Shown here piece by piece: positions 17,546-24,989 of a stretch of DNA of 39,077 nt. The stretch is taken from positions 1 through 39,077 of the forward strand of contig CAMYXP010000010.1 in the NCBI GenBank assembly GCA_947303085.1. The letters run 5' to 3'. Each line of letters starts with the position of its first letter. Within the stretch, counting starts at the first letter, position 1. The position numbers and the translations under genes are program-made. The notes below the pieces were generated by a model. The model made no database searches and was not told the origin of the DNA. It saw only the letters and a list, made by a program, of their open reading frames with translations. Source of the stretch: an uncultured Bacteroidales bacterium. GTDB taxonomy: Bacteria; Bacteroidota; Bacteroidia; Bacteroidales; F082.

Positions 17546-18196
17546 TTAAGCTGCAGTCAAGGTGACTTCACCAAGATACAAAGAGTCTGCCACGAGGGCA
17601 CCGTCCTCAGACACCATGCCGAGGTAAACCTCGACCTTGTCGCCTGCCCAGTTGTTAGGGACGGTGACGTCCATAGTGTGGACTGTACGAGTTGCACCGG
17701 CGGTGTTGTAGATAGTCTCGTTCTTGGTCTTGTTGTAGATGAACGGCATTGCCTTGTCAGTTGCGAGGGCGTTGCCTACGCCACTGTTGTCAGTCCAGGT
17801 GAACGTGAGCTTGCTCTGAGCTGCAGTCCAGTTGACTGCACCATCGGTGACCTGAGTGAGGCCGCCTTGTGACACCAGCACCTTAGTGTAGTCCAATGCG
17901 TAGTCTGGAGAGCTGCCGGTGATGGCGTTCTTCAGGAGATACGACATAGCGGCATTGAACTCGGTCTGCTTGGCAGCCAGACTCTTATATCCGATGCGGA
18001 TGTAAGGGACGTTAGGCTGCAGGAAGTTCAACACGAGATTGAATTTGCTGCGCTGATTGACTTGGCCAGATGAGCGAGGGTTTTTGACGTGCTGAGCCTG
18101 TCCACGCATGTAGCTGATGCCTTTCCATGACGAACCGATGACGGTTCCGACTTTACCGGAGAAACCTCCGAGGATTCCTTGTTTGATAGTTCCCAT
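17546..18196 (-). CDS. DUF6266-like protein, type A (first of four)
   Basis: 216 residues, function unknown. Starts MGTIKQGILGGFSGKVGTVI then GSSWKGISYMRG; later KNPRSSGQVNQRSKFNLVLN, FLQPNVPYIRIGYK, NAITGSSPDYALDYTKVLVS and TWTDNSGVGNALATDKAM. It is first in the array, so the promoter should lie at 18197-18330, where I see no perfect -7 box. The sequence after the array start is AT-rich. Confidence 0.75.
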   Translation of the reverse strand: MGTIKQGILGGFSGKVGTVIGSSWKGISYMRGQAQHVKNPRSSGQVNQRSKFNLVLNFLQPNVPYIRIGYKSLAAKQTEFNAAMSYLLKNAITGSSPDYALDYTKVLVSQGGLTQVTDGAVNWTAAQSKLTFTWTDNSGVGNALATDKAMPFIYNKTKNETIYNTAGATRTVHTMDVTVPNNWAGDKVEVYLGMVSEDGALVADSLYLGEVTLTAA

Positions 18197-18323
18197 AATC
18201 TTTAAATTGTTTTAGGGTTAGTAAAATATTGTTTAATTAGGTAGCCTTGATACGGAGTTGGTGTGGACTTGGTGTGGTCGGGAACACACTCCAGAACCGA
18301 GGTTGATGCAATAATACAAAGAA

Positions 18324-18349
18324 AACCGACGTGTTGGAACACATCGGTT
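18324..18349 (-). terminator. terminator of the ICMT-like gene
   Basis: 12-bp stem with one mismatch, AACCGACGTGTT / AACACATCGGTT, around GG; on the minus strand it is followed by TTCTTTGTATT. It lies about 50 bases beyond the methyltransferase stop. Confidence 0.65.
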
Positions 18350-18402
18350 TAGGGTGCTTTCGATTTCTCGAGTTTGCTCTCGATTTCCAGGTGGAATGGT
18401 TG

Positions 18403-18885
18403 TTAAATATATCTTCTGACTCGTTTTTTATAATCTTCGTATTCCTGTCCAAAGTCACGGAGGAGGCGCTTTTCTTCACTGAAAACCTGGACTGACATGA
18501 TAGCAACGAAAGCAACAAAGACCGCTACTGATTGCCATGTCCACAGCCAAATACAGATACCAATTAAATAGATGAATATACCTGTTAACATTGGATTTCT
18601 GTTGATTTTGTATGGTCCGTCAGTCATCAGGTGCTTAGTTCGAGCTGCTATTTCATGGTTAAAGGCATCTATCGGGTTACCATCGCCTTTGTGCCGCATG
18701 TAGATTATAGTCCATACACTCAGCGCCAAGCCTATGATGATGAATACTGCTGAAATGATAATCTGAGCTATCGACACAGGCCATAATGCTGGTTTTAAGG
18801 ACGCTAACCACATCAGGAAAGGCAGCAATCCCACAAATAGAATGCCGCCGAGCGTGTAACCGAATATTTCTCTAAGTGTTTTCAT
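18403..18885 (-). CDS. isoprenylcysteine/phospholipid methyltransferase-like membrane protein
   Basis: 160 residues with about four membrane segments. The C-terminal half has the ICMT/PEMT signature: TDGPYKINRNPMLTGIFIYLIG and EEKRLLRDFGQEYEDYKKRV, split here into two blocks; these bind SAM and close the active site. Substrates of bacterial members are mostly unknown. ATG 18885 overlaps the stop of the upstream small gene as ATGA; the earlier in-frame TTG is not used. A 22-codon remnant of a paralogue lies at 28100. Confidence 0.78.
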   Translation of the reverse strand: MKTLREIFGYTLGGILFVGLLPFLMWLASLKPALWPVSIAQIIISAVFIIIGLALSVWTIIYMRHKGDGNPIDAFNHEIAARTKHLMTDGPYKINRNPMLTGIFIYLIGICIWLWTWQSVAVFVAFVAIMSVQVFSEEKRLLRDFGQEYEDYKKRVRRYI

Positions 18886-19178
18886 AATAAATCGCAAATC
18901 TTATCTTCTCTAATGACTTTTGGAGCTGATTTTCCTGCCAAAACCAGCACCTTCTTCCCATTGCGGTAAATATGAAGTTGTCGGGATCTAACCACAGCAG
19001 TCAGTTCCGGGTCGTCTAGCATCGATAGCCAAAGATGATGATAAACGCCGTCCTCGTCAAACAATTTCTTCTGCAAATGGGAGCACATATTGGTTGTGTC
19101 AATTGTCATAATATTGTTTTTTAGCACAACAGCGAGGGTGAGAACGATGGTCTCGATGATTATTATTGTCCAGTTCAT
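18882..19178 (-). CDS. small protein of unknown function
   Basis: 98 residues. A short hydrophobic N-terminus (MNWTIIIIETIVLTLAVVL) is followed by a soluble part with DDPELTAVVRSRQLHIYRNG and KKVLVLAGKSAPKVIRED. I do not recognise the family. The start was set at ATG 19178 because a TAnnTTTG box ends 5 bases before it; the in-frame extension to 19211 would run through the promoter. The first codons and promoter resemble those of the SMR gene at 22439, so the N-terminus may have been borrowed from an SMR gene. It is coupled to the ICMT-like gene by ATGA. Confidence 0.6.
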   Translation of the reverse strand: MNWTIIIIETIVLTLAVVLKNNIMTIDTTNMCSHLQKKLFDEDGVYHHLWLSMLDDPELTAVVRSRQLHIYRNGKKVLVLAGKSAPKVIREDKICDLL

Positions 19179-19183
19179 GGTTG

Positions 19184-19230
19184 CAAAAGTATGAAAAAAT
19201 CCGCAATCCAAGCCTTCGCCTGAATTGCGG
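19184..19230 (-). promoter_or_regulatory. terminator-promoter cassette, copy 1
   Basis: On the minus strand the hairpin CCGCAAT...ATTGCGG (19230-19201) ends the metallo-hydrolase transcript and is followed by ATTTTTTC. Then TACTTTTG (19191-19184) lies 5 bases before the next ATG. The same cassette recurs at 22445 and 26644. Confidence 0.65.
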
Positions 19231-19239
19231 ATTCTGAGA

Positions 19240-20286
19240 TTAAAAATAGACTACCGTCCCGATGGGTTGATCAAGTAGCACAATAGGATGCCGCTGGGCG
19301 ATGTCGTGTGCCACGCTGTTTGGCTCCGTCCAAGCATGTGGCGCAAGGCTGAATTTGTCGTGATGCACGGTGAACACTTGCTTCGGGTGCAAATCCAATA
19401 TCGCTTGCTCAAGGTCTGCAGGCATGAGATGGATATTGGCCCAGTCCTTGTTGTACTGACCGTTCTCCATCAAAGCCAAATCCACCGAACCGAACCGCTC
19501 ATACACTTCCTTGAAACGGTCGTCATAACCGCCGTCGCCACCGACATAGACATTCTTTCCTCTTGATTCCACCACAAAGGAAGCCCAAAGCGTCTGGTTC
19601 CGCTTAAAGAGACGGTTGGAAAAATGGCGGGTGGGCAAGCAGGTGATATGGTCAACCTTCTCGTACCAGTCCATTTCTGTGATGCTTTGTGGGTCGTAGC
19701 CCCAATACTCCAGGTATTCTGCTACGCCGAGCGGACACACCACATGCTTCACCTTGTCTTTCAAGTCGCGCAAAGTGGCATAATCCAAATGGTCCCAATG
19801 TTCATGGGTGACGATGAGCACATCGATTTCAGGCATGTCGTCAGGCGAATAGATATCCGTGCCCTTGAACGGATGCATCATCAACGATACAGGAAACTCC
19901 ATTTTCAGCACAGGGTCAATCAGATAGCGTTTCCCGTCCAAACAGAACAAGTACGACGAATGTCCAAACCATACGAGCCAGTCCTTGTCGGTGGTCAAGG
20001 TCTTCAAGTCGGTTTTCACGGCAGGGACAGCTTCGGCGGGTACCCTGTCCTTTTTGCTTTCCGAAAGGAATTCCCATAACGCTCCAAACATGGACTTGTC
20101 GCCAGTGAATTGCGGTGTGGGAATCTGGTTTTGGAATTGACCGTCGCGATAGTTCGGCGAAGCCTCGATGCGGGCTTTGCGCTCCTTCGACATCCGTCTG
20201 CCGAAACAGGGATGGTTCAATACAGCAATTATTGCTACCGTAATCAACAGCAGCACTGCGAGAATGATGAGCGTTTTCATTTTCAT
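19240..20286 (-). CDS. metallo-beta-lactamase-fold hydrolase (NAPE-PLD / UlaG-like)
   Basis: 348 residues with an N-terminal hydrophobic segment (about 1-22), so membrane-anchored or exported. The metal centre is THEHWDHLD (HxHxDH type), with later ligands in TRHFSNR, GGDGGYDDRF and HHDKFSLAPHAW. WFGHSSYLF and DPVLK are typical of the NAPE-PLD-like branch of MBL-fold enzymes. The substrate is unknown; a phospholipid or cyclic ester is plausible. ATG 20286 lies one base after the stop of the nitroreductase gene, so they form one operon. Confidence 0.82.
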   Translation of the reverse strand: MKMKTLIILAVLLLITVAIIAVLNHPCFGRRMSKERKARIEASPNYRDGQFQNQIPTPQFTGDKSMFGALWEFLSESKKDRVPAEAVPAVKTDLKTLTTDKDWLVWFGHSSYLFCLDGKRYLIDPVLKMEFPVSLMMHPFKGTDIYSPDDMPEIDVLIVTHEHWDHLDYATLRDLKDKVKHVVCPLGVAEYLEYWGYDPQSITEMDWYEKVDHITCLPTRHFSNRLFKRNQTLWASFVVESRGKNVYVGGDGGYDDRFKEVYERFGSVDLALMENGQYNKDWANIHLMPADLEQAILDLHPKQVFTVHHDKFSLAPHAWTEPNSVAHDIAQRHPIVLLDQPIGTVVYF

Positions 20287-20287
20287 C

Positions 20288-20947
20288 CTACACCCACTCA
20301 AAATTCTCCTTCCCTGCACCGAGTTCAAAATGGTATTTCACCAAACCTTTGTCCACGCCTGCAAAAGCACCTTCTTTGTAGGTCAGTGCGACCTTGTTGC
20401 CTTGGCCTTTCACAAAGAAACTCAGTTTGTTGAGGGCGGTCGGTGCCAGCAGCGCCGCTTCCACGCCATTGTTGAACCATTGCGGCGCAACGCCTTCGTA
20501 GACACTGACTTCCGATGCGGGTTTCAGTTTGTGCTGTACGCCTTGCGTGGCACCATATCCCACAGCCACCACGCCAAGCACGGCTTTGTCGCCGACAACG
20601 GCCTTGGTGTTCTTGCGGCTGAAGGTGCCGCTGGCCCACCATGTGTTCAGTCCAAGGGTCTGGGCGAAAAGCATCAGGTCGGCACCAGCGAAGCCGAGAC
20701 GTTCACCCAAATCGGGAGCCTCGTCGCCCGCCATGATGAAATAGTTTTTCACCCCTTTGGCGAGCAGCAGTTTCACGATGCCTTGATAGGCATTCGTGTC
20801 GTTGAGCATTAGGCGGATGTCGGTGTGATGCTTCCGGTTGTTTTCTTCAATCCTTTGGTTGAGTTGTGCCACAATGTCTTCCGGCAAAGGCTTGTCAGTG
20901 TATTTGCGCACCATGTGGCGGGCACGCATTGCTTCTTCGAGTGTCAT
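20288..20947 (-). CDS. nitroreductase-family flavoprotein
   Basis: 219 residues. FMN-dependent NAD(P)H oxidoreductase of the nitroreductase superfamily: MRARHMVRKYTDKPLP at the start provides the phosphate-binding arginines (S/RRxVRxY pattern). GERLGFAGADLMLFAQTLGLNTWWASG is the central helix, read here as two blocks, and VVAVGYGA the nucleotide-binding strand. The native substrate is unknown. First gene of a two-gene operon with the MBL-fold hydrolase, from a -7 box at 20977. Confidence 0.85.
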   Translation of the reverse strand: MTLEEAMRARHMVRKYTDKPLPEDIVAQLNQRIEENNRKHHTDIRLMLNDTNAYQGIVKLLLAKGVKNYFIMAGDEAPDLGERLGFAGADLMLFAQTLGLNTWWASGTFSRKNTKAVVGDKAVLGVVAVGYGATQGVQHKLKPASEVSVYEGVAPQWFNNGVEAALLAPTALNKLSFFVKGQGNKVALTYKEGAFAGVDKGLVKYHFELGAGKENFEWV

Positions 20948-20976
20948 GATAGAATATGTTTAAGATTATATTGGCG

Positions 20977-20984
20977 CAAAAATA
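20977..20984 (-). promoter_or_regulatory. -7 box of the nitroreductase operon
   Basis: Minus-strand TATTTTTG, 29 bases before the ATG at 20947. Confidence 0.5.
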
Positions 20985-21043
20985 AGAATTATTTTTAGTG
21001 ATTTGATAGAATATCATACTTTTGTGGCCCAAATCAAATCTTC

Positions 21044-21166
21044 GTTCGGATTTGTAATCCGAACACATTGAATATCAGCATTTGTAATGCGAAACGAACA
21101 TCTTGTTTATTATTCTATCGGATTGCAAATCCTTATATTCCACAACAGCTGGATTGCAAATCCAGC
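21044..21166. repeat. cluster of four short palindromes (REP-like)
   Basis: Four hairpins with 3-base loops and one common core lie within 123 bases: GTTCGGATT-TGT-AATCCGAAC (21044-21064), GCATT-TGT-AATGC (21078-21090), GGATT-GCA-AATCC (21120-21132) and GCTGGATT-GCA-AATCCAGC (21148-21166). The first two have loop TGT and the last two loop GCA, so the core appears in both orientations. This resembles REP/BIME elements mobilised by RAYT transposases; no such transposase is in the window. A plus-strand TACTTTTG box (21018-21025) faces the cluster. Otherwise the 300-base gap holds no gene. Confidence 0.65.
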
Positions 21167-21247
21167 CGAACAGGGGGATTCTTTAATGTTCATGGGAGCA
21201 AAAGTACAAAAAAGCTGCAACACACTTTTTTTCACTCATTGGTAAAT

Positions 21248-22027
21248 TTATGAAACCTTTTCTTTCTTGCGCGTCATCCTGTAACTATGGATGGCGCTAT
21301 AAAGCGAAATGGTTAGCAATGGAATGTGAACCACGCCGAGAAAAACCGTATGCGGATTGAAAAAGTTCATCATGTTATACAACCCGATGATAACACCGAT
21401 GATGGCTGTGATTCTGTAGGTCACGATGTTGACTTTTGGCAGATTCAAAGTCAGAATTGTCAAAAACAAGGGTGTTGTCAGGCAAAATGCCGTTGCCGTA
21501 TTCCTTGTGAAGAAATGCAGCAGATTCCAATCCATTTCTCCATGAGAGGTAAAAGGACACAGATAGGCAAACAAGGCAAATAGAATCATCCAGATGTATT
21601 TCCAGTGGAAATTGCTGAAATCATAGTTGTTTTCGGGGCTGAACAACTCACGAATCCAGACGTATGCCACGAAAAGAAACATCGCGAAATTAACCGTGAC
21701 GACACTGAATCCATACAGTTCGGTAACGGCCATGTTTTGGATAAACGCAAATGCGGTATAGGAAACGGCAACATAGGCATTGAACAGTGTCCTGACCTTG
21801 TTCTTAAACACAACAAGCAACACAAACATCAGCAGGGAAAGCGATTGGAACAAGATGTTGAGGTTCCCCAAATGGTTTTGCACGGCATTGCCCAAAGTGA
21901 CCGAAACCATTCTTGGGATATTTTGTGGATCAAAATTTCTACTGACGATGGGCAGCAGAACGGATTGTGCCGCCAACAAAATCACAAAAAACCACCATTT
22001 TCTCGATGCTTTTTCAAGTTTTTCCAT
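21248..22027 (-). CDS. polytopic membrane protein of unknown function
   Basis: 259 residues with about seven to eight hydrophobic segments. I do not recognise the family. Notable points are paired aromatic residues (FHWKYIWMILF), a loop SHGEMDWNLLHFFTRNTATAF and a basic C-terminus (RMTRKKEKVS). Start set at ATG 22027, because the -7 box TACTTTTG (22071-22064) lies 36 bases upstream and the longer reading would overlap the SMR terminator. It has its own promoter; no functional hint from neighbours. Confidence 0.7.
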   Translation of the reverse strand: MEKLEKASRKWWFFVILLAAQSVLLPIVSRNFDPQNIPRMVSVTLGNAVQNHLGNLNILFQSLSLLMFVLLVVFKNKVRTLFNAYVAVSYTAFAFIQNMAVTELYGFSVVTVNFAMFLFVAYVWIRELFSPENNYDFSNFHWKYIWMILFALFAYLCPFTSHGEMDWNLLHFFTRNTATAFCLTTPLFLTILTLNLPKVNIVTYRITAIIGVIIGLYNMMNFFNPHTVFLGVVHIPLLTISLYSAIHSYRMTRKKEKVS

Positions 22028-22063
22028 ACCGATGTCTTGTTTTCGCTTTTTGATAAAACCGCG

Positions 22064-22104
22064 CAAAAGTACAAAAAAAAGCCGCAGCCCGAAGTTTACG
22101 GCTT
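22064..22104 (-). promoter_or_regulatory. SMR terminator followed by promoter of the membrane protein gene
   Basis: Minus-strand stem AAGCCG / CGGCTT (22104-22099 with 22084-22079) runs directly into T8, then TACTTTTG (22071-22064). Confidence 0.6.
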
Positions 22105-22115
22105 GAAGTTCCTTA

Positions 22116-22439
22116 TTATCCCACAATTTTAAGCCCGACAATAGAAAGAATCAACGTGCTGAGGAAAAACACCCGCCAGAAAGTGGCCGGTTCATGGAAT
22201 ACGAAAATACCCAGCAGCACCGCTCCAACGGCTCCAATACCTGTCCAGACGGGATAGGCGATGCCAATGGGGATGGTCTGCGTGGCTTTTGCCAAAAGCA
22301 CGGCACTCAGCACATAGAGCACGGCAAAGCCTGAAATCCACAACCAATATTCTGTACCGACTGTAAGTTTGGTTTTGCCGAGGCAGAATGTGAAGCCTGT
22401 TTCACAGAGGCCGGCGATGATGAGGATGAGCCAATTCAT
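22116..22439 (-). CDS. small multidrug resistance transporter, Gdx (guanidinium exporter) type
   Basis: 107 residues, four membrane helices, dual-topology SMR family. The proton/substrate-coupling glutamate is Glu13 in MNWLILIIAGLCE. The helix 3 sequence AYPVWTGIGAVGAVLLG and FHEPATFWR match the Gdx/SugE subgroup rather than EmrE (AYAIWSG), so guanidinium export is the best guess. No guanidine riboswitch is seen upstream. ATG 22439 is certain because of the Glu13 position. The -7 box ends only 5 bases before it, so the mRNA would be leaderless or nearly so. Confidence 0.88.
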   Translation of the reverse strand: MNWLILIIAGLCETGFTFCLGKTKLTVGTEYWLWISGFAVLYVLSAVLLAKATQTIPIGIAYPVWTGIGAVGAVLLGIFVFHEPATFWRVFFLSTLILSIVGLKIVG

Positions 22440-22444
22440 GGCTG

Positions 22445-22491
22445 CAAAAGTACAAAAAAAACCGCAACCCAAGCTTTCGCCTGAGTTGCGG
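22445..22491 (-). promoter_or_regulatory. terminator-promoter cassette, copy 2
   Basis: Minus-strand hairpin CCGCAAC...GTTGCGG (22491-22462), then T7, then TACTTTTG (22452-22445). It ends the adhesin transcript and starts the SMR transcript. Confidence 0.7.
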
Positions 22492-22520
22492 ATTAACTTT
22501 TTACTTTATTGGAATCGGAA

Positions 22521-24839
22521 TCAATGCTCGACCACAATCCGTTGGTTCGTCACCGAGCCGTCCTTGGCTGTGACTTTCAGGAGATAAAACCCCTCGGCAA
22601 ACGAAGCGGTGTTAATGGAAGTCAGCAAGGCATAGGCCTGCACAAACTTCACGCAGTGGCCCGTCATGTCGAAGAGTTCAATCGACTCGATATCACCAGC
22701 AATGACTAACTTGTCGTTGGCAGGGTTAGGATAGACTGAGATTTGTTCATCTTGTGTATCATTGATATTCAAGGGAACTTCAACGAAAACCATGTCCGAG
22801 TGTTCCGACTTGTAATCGTCACCGAAAGCTGTATGCATGGCCACAATGTCGTATGCATAATGCATTTGGTAGTTTTGCTCTAAATTATCGAAGGTCACGT
22901 TTTCAATCTCGCCTTCGGGCCGCCGCCAATCCAGGAGATGGAACACTTGGTCTCCTACAGTAAGGTCTTGTGTGACCACAATGTCATCAATCAGGAAATT
23001 GGAACTCGAAAGAGCATGGATTTTCAACCTTTCGTGTGCGCTTTCTCGCCCAGTGGTAAACTCAAGACTAAATGTCTGTAAACCAGTTTGTTCAAATTGT
23101 GCATATTGGGTGTCGTTGGAAGCGTCGAATACGACTACCATGTCTTCCTCGCCGTACATGGTCACTTTCACCTTGAAGGTGGCAGCGTTGTTGAGGCACA
23201 TCTCTTGGGTGCAGAGCATTCCAAGGGTTTGACCGTCGTCGCCTGCGCCAAGCATTCCATTGGCAAGAATGCCACAATAAGCCCACCAATCAGGTGCAGT
23301 CGTATATTCATCGAGGTTGCAATAGCCATGGTTTTCAAGGAAATAAGGGTTCTCTGGAGTAGCTGTGTTGGTAACTTTAGAGAAATCCTCGTGAAGAACA
23401 ACATGTTCCGGTTCGTTGCTCCCTGCGGTATGAACATAATAATTGTAAACAAGGTATTTGTCGGCTTTCGGATGCTGCTCCCAGTTGGCGGTGTAGGCAT
23501 CTTCGGAAATGCCAGTCGCATCAAGAACAACAGGCGCACACAATCCGAAGCAATTCACAATGTTTGATTTTTTAGAAGTATATTCGCTATTGCGCGCTTT
23601 TACATAATAGTAGTAATCCTTGCTTATGTCAAGGTCGGTAATGCTATATATGGTATCGGTCAACACAAAGTCTTGAATGACAAATTCTTCCGTTGAGGCT
23701 TGGGTGGTCTGATAGTCCCAGTTGTCAAGTGCCCAAACCGTACCTTGACCTGAATAGGCAAGAGCAAACTGCTCATATTCTTGAATGCCTTCGATGATGT
23801 TGGCGCGGAACCATTCGTTGCCGTGGTTTTGGTACGACCACCAATCAGCAAAGAACAATCCGAGATCCTGCCAAGTGTCACCCATCTTACCCAAAAAGAT
23901 CAAGTCGGCATCATCGGTATTTGGGTTGTATTCAAGGAGTTTAAGATAAAGATTCGACTCCATCATGCGGCCACCATTATATGGGAGAATGATGGTGTCG
24001 CCTTCGGCATCCATGCACAAGGCGGTTGGCTCGCTGACGCAATCGCCCGAAACAACTTGACGTTTGTCGCCCGCATCAAGATTGATGGTCCAACCTTCAG
24101 GGTAATTTGGGTTCATGATGTCAATCCATTGACCATTGTGGTTGATCCCGTCAAAATATTCGATTTCCGAAACGATTTCCGGACCATAGAACTCCTTTTT
24201 ATATAATGAGAACATGTATTCATCGGCTATATCAACAGGTTTCCAACTGGCAGTGAAGCCTTGCATGGTGTAATCGGTGGCTTCATGGGCTTTAGGAGCA
24301 GGACAGAAATTCAGTTCTCTCGTGACCACCACATCATCAATAAACCATTCGCAGTAACAGTAAAATTGAATGAAAACAGGTTCCGTTTCAGGATTGTCAA
24401 GGTCAAACTCGTAAGTCGCCCAATCGTGGTTAATGTAACATCCAGTGTATTGGATCAGCACTGGTTCGTATGGATTAGTTGCCATCAGCACATACATCAT
24501 GGTCTGGTTTGGTGAGGTGTTCTTCATTCGTGCTTTCAGTGAAAGATGCACCATTCCTGTCATTTCCATTTCCGGTGTGCTGATAAATGCCGAAGTGGGA
24601 TTGTTAAGACAGCAGGTGCCTCCTGCTTGGTATGCGTGTGAAGCAGTCCAACCAGGAAGATGCGTATAGGCAGAGTCAATGTAGTAATCTGGACCGGCGA
24701 TGTTGGTTCCGTCTGGATATGCTTCGGAGCCAGCTGTCATCAGGCTGAAATCCTCTTCGATCATTACATCTTGCGCAATTAACGTTGTTGCGCCCATCAT
24801 TGTGGCAACTAATAAAGCCATGAGTGTTTTTTTCGTCAT
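22521..24839 (-). CDS. type IX secreted multidomain adhesin-like protein
   Basis: 772 residues. Signal peptide 1-23 (ends TTLIAQ). Two jelly-roll domains of the cleaved-adhesin / choice-of-anchor J kind (about 25-175 and 500-640), each ending in a FxIDDVVVT/IDDIVVT strand, and two fibronectin-III-like parts (FTASWKPVDIADEYMFSLYK and YTANWEQHPKADKYLVYNYY). The C-terminal sorting domain VYPNPANDKLVIAGDIESIE to QRIVVEH routes it through the type IX system to the surface. No protease motif seen; binding of host or glycan is plausible. Start ATG 24839 begins the signal peptide. Two phased direct repeats lie upstream of its promoter. Confidence 0.85.
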   Translation of the reverse strand: MTKKTLMALLVATMMGATTLIAQDVMIEEDFSLMTAGSEAYPDGTNIAGPDYYIDSAYTHLPGWTASHAYQAGGTCCLNNPTSAFISTPEMEMTGMVHLSLKARMKNTSPNQTMMYVLMATNPYEPVLIQYTGCYINHDWATYEFDLDNPETEPVFIQFYCYCEWFIDDVVVTRELNFCPAPKAHEATDYTMQGFTASWKPVDIADEYMFSLYKKEFYGPEIVSEIEYFDGINHNGQWIDIMNPNYPEGWTINLDAGDKRQVVSGDCVSEPTALCMDAEGDTIILPYNGGRMMESNLYLKLLEYNPNTDDADLIFLGKMGDTWQDLGLFFADWWSYQNHGNEWFRANIIEGIQEYEQFALAYSGQGTVWALDNWDYQTTQASTEEFVIQDFVLTDTIYSITDLDISKDYYYYVKARNSEYTSKKSNIVNCFGLCAPVVLDATGISEDAYTANWEQHPKADKYLVYNYYVHTAGSNEPEHVVLHEDFSKVTNTATPENPYFLENHGYCNLDEYTTAPDWWAYCGILANGMLGAGDDGQTLGMLCTQEMCLNNAATFKVKVTMYGEEDMVVVFDASNDTQYAQFEQTGLQTFSLEFTTGRESAHERLKIHALSSSNFLIDDIVVTQDLTVGDQVFHLLDWRRPEGEIENVTFDNLEQNYQMHYAYDIVAMHTAFGDDYKSEHSDMVFVEVPLNINDTQDEQISVYPNPANDKLVIAGDIESIELFDMTGHCVKFVQAYALLTSINTASFAEGFYLLKVTAKDGSVTNQRIVVEH

Positions 24840-24878
24840 TTTTCTCTTTGTGTTAGGTTGTGTTGCAAAATCGCGATG

Positions 24879-24967
24879 CAAAATTACTATGGATGAAAAC
24901 AACGGCAAAATTTCAACGGGCTACACAAGGTTTACCATCCAAAATACTGGGGCTACATAAGGTTTAC
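24879..24967 (-). promoter_or_regulatory. adhesin promoter with two phased direct repeats (probable activator sites)
   Basis: On the minus strand TTTG (24909-24906) and TAATTTTG (24886-24879) are 19 bases apart and face the adhesin gene. Upstream of the -33 box lie two 18-base direct repeats, GGGCTACACAAGGTTTAC (24918-24935) and GGGCTACATAAGGTTTAC (24950-24967), 17 of 18 identical and 32 bp apart start to start, about three helical turns. Confidence 0.7.
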
Positions 24968-24989
24968 ATTATGTATTATATACTGAAAA

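Noticed and set aside
21018..21240. Small gene after the plus-strand promoter box near 21018
   Set aside because: The only frame (21068-21253) lies across the palindrome cluster and has no credible protein features.
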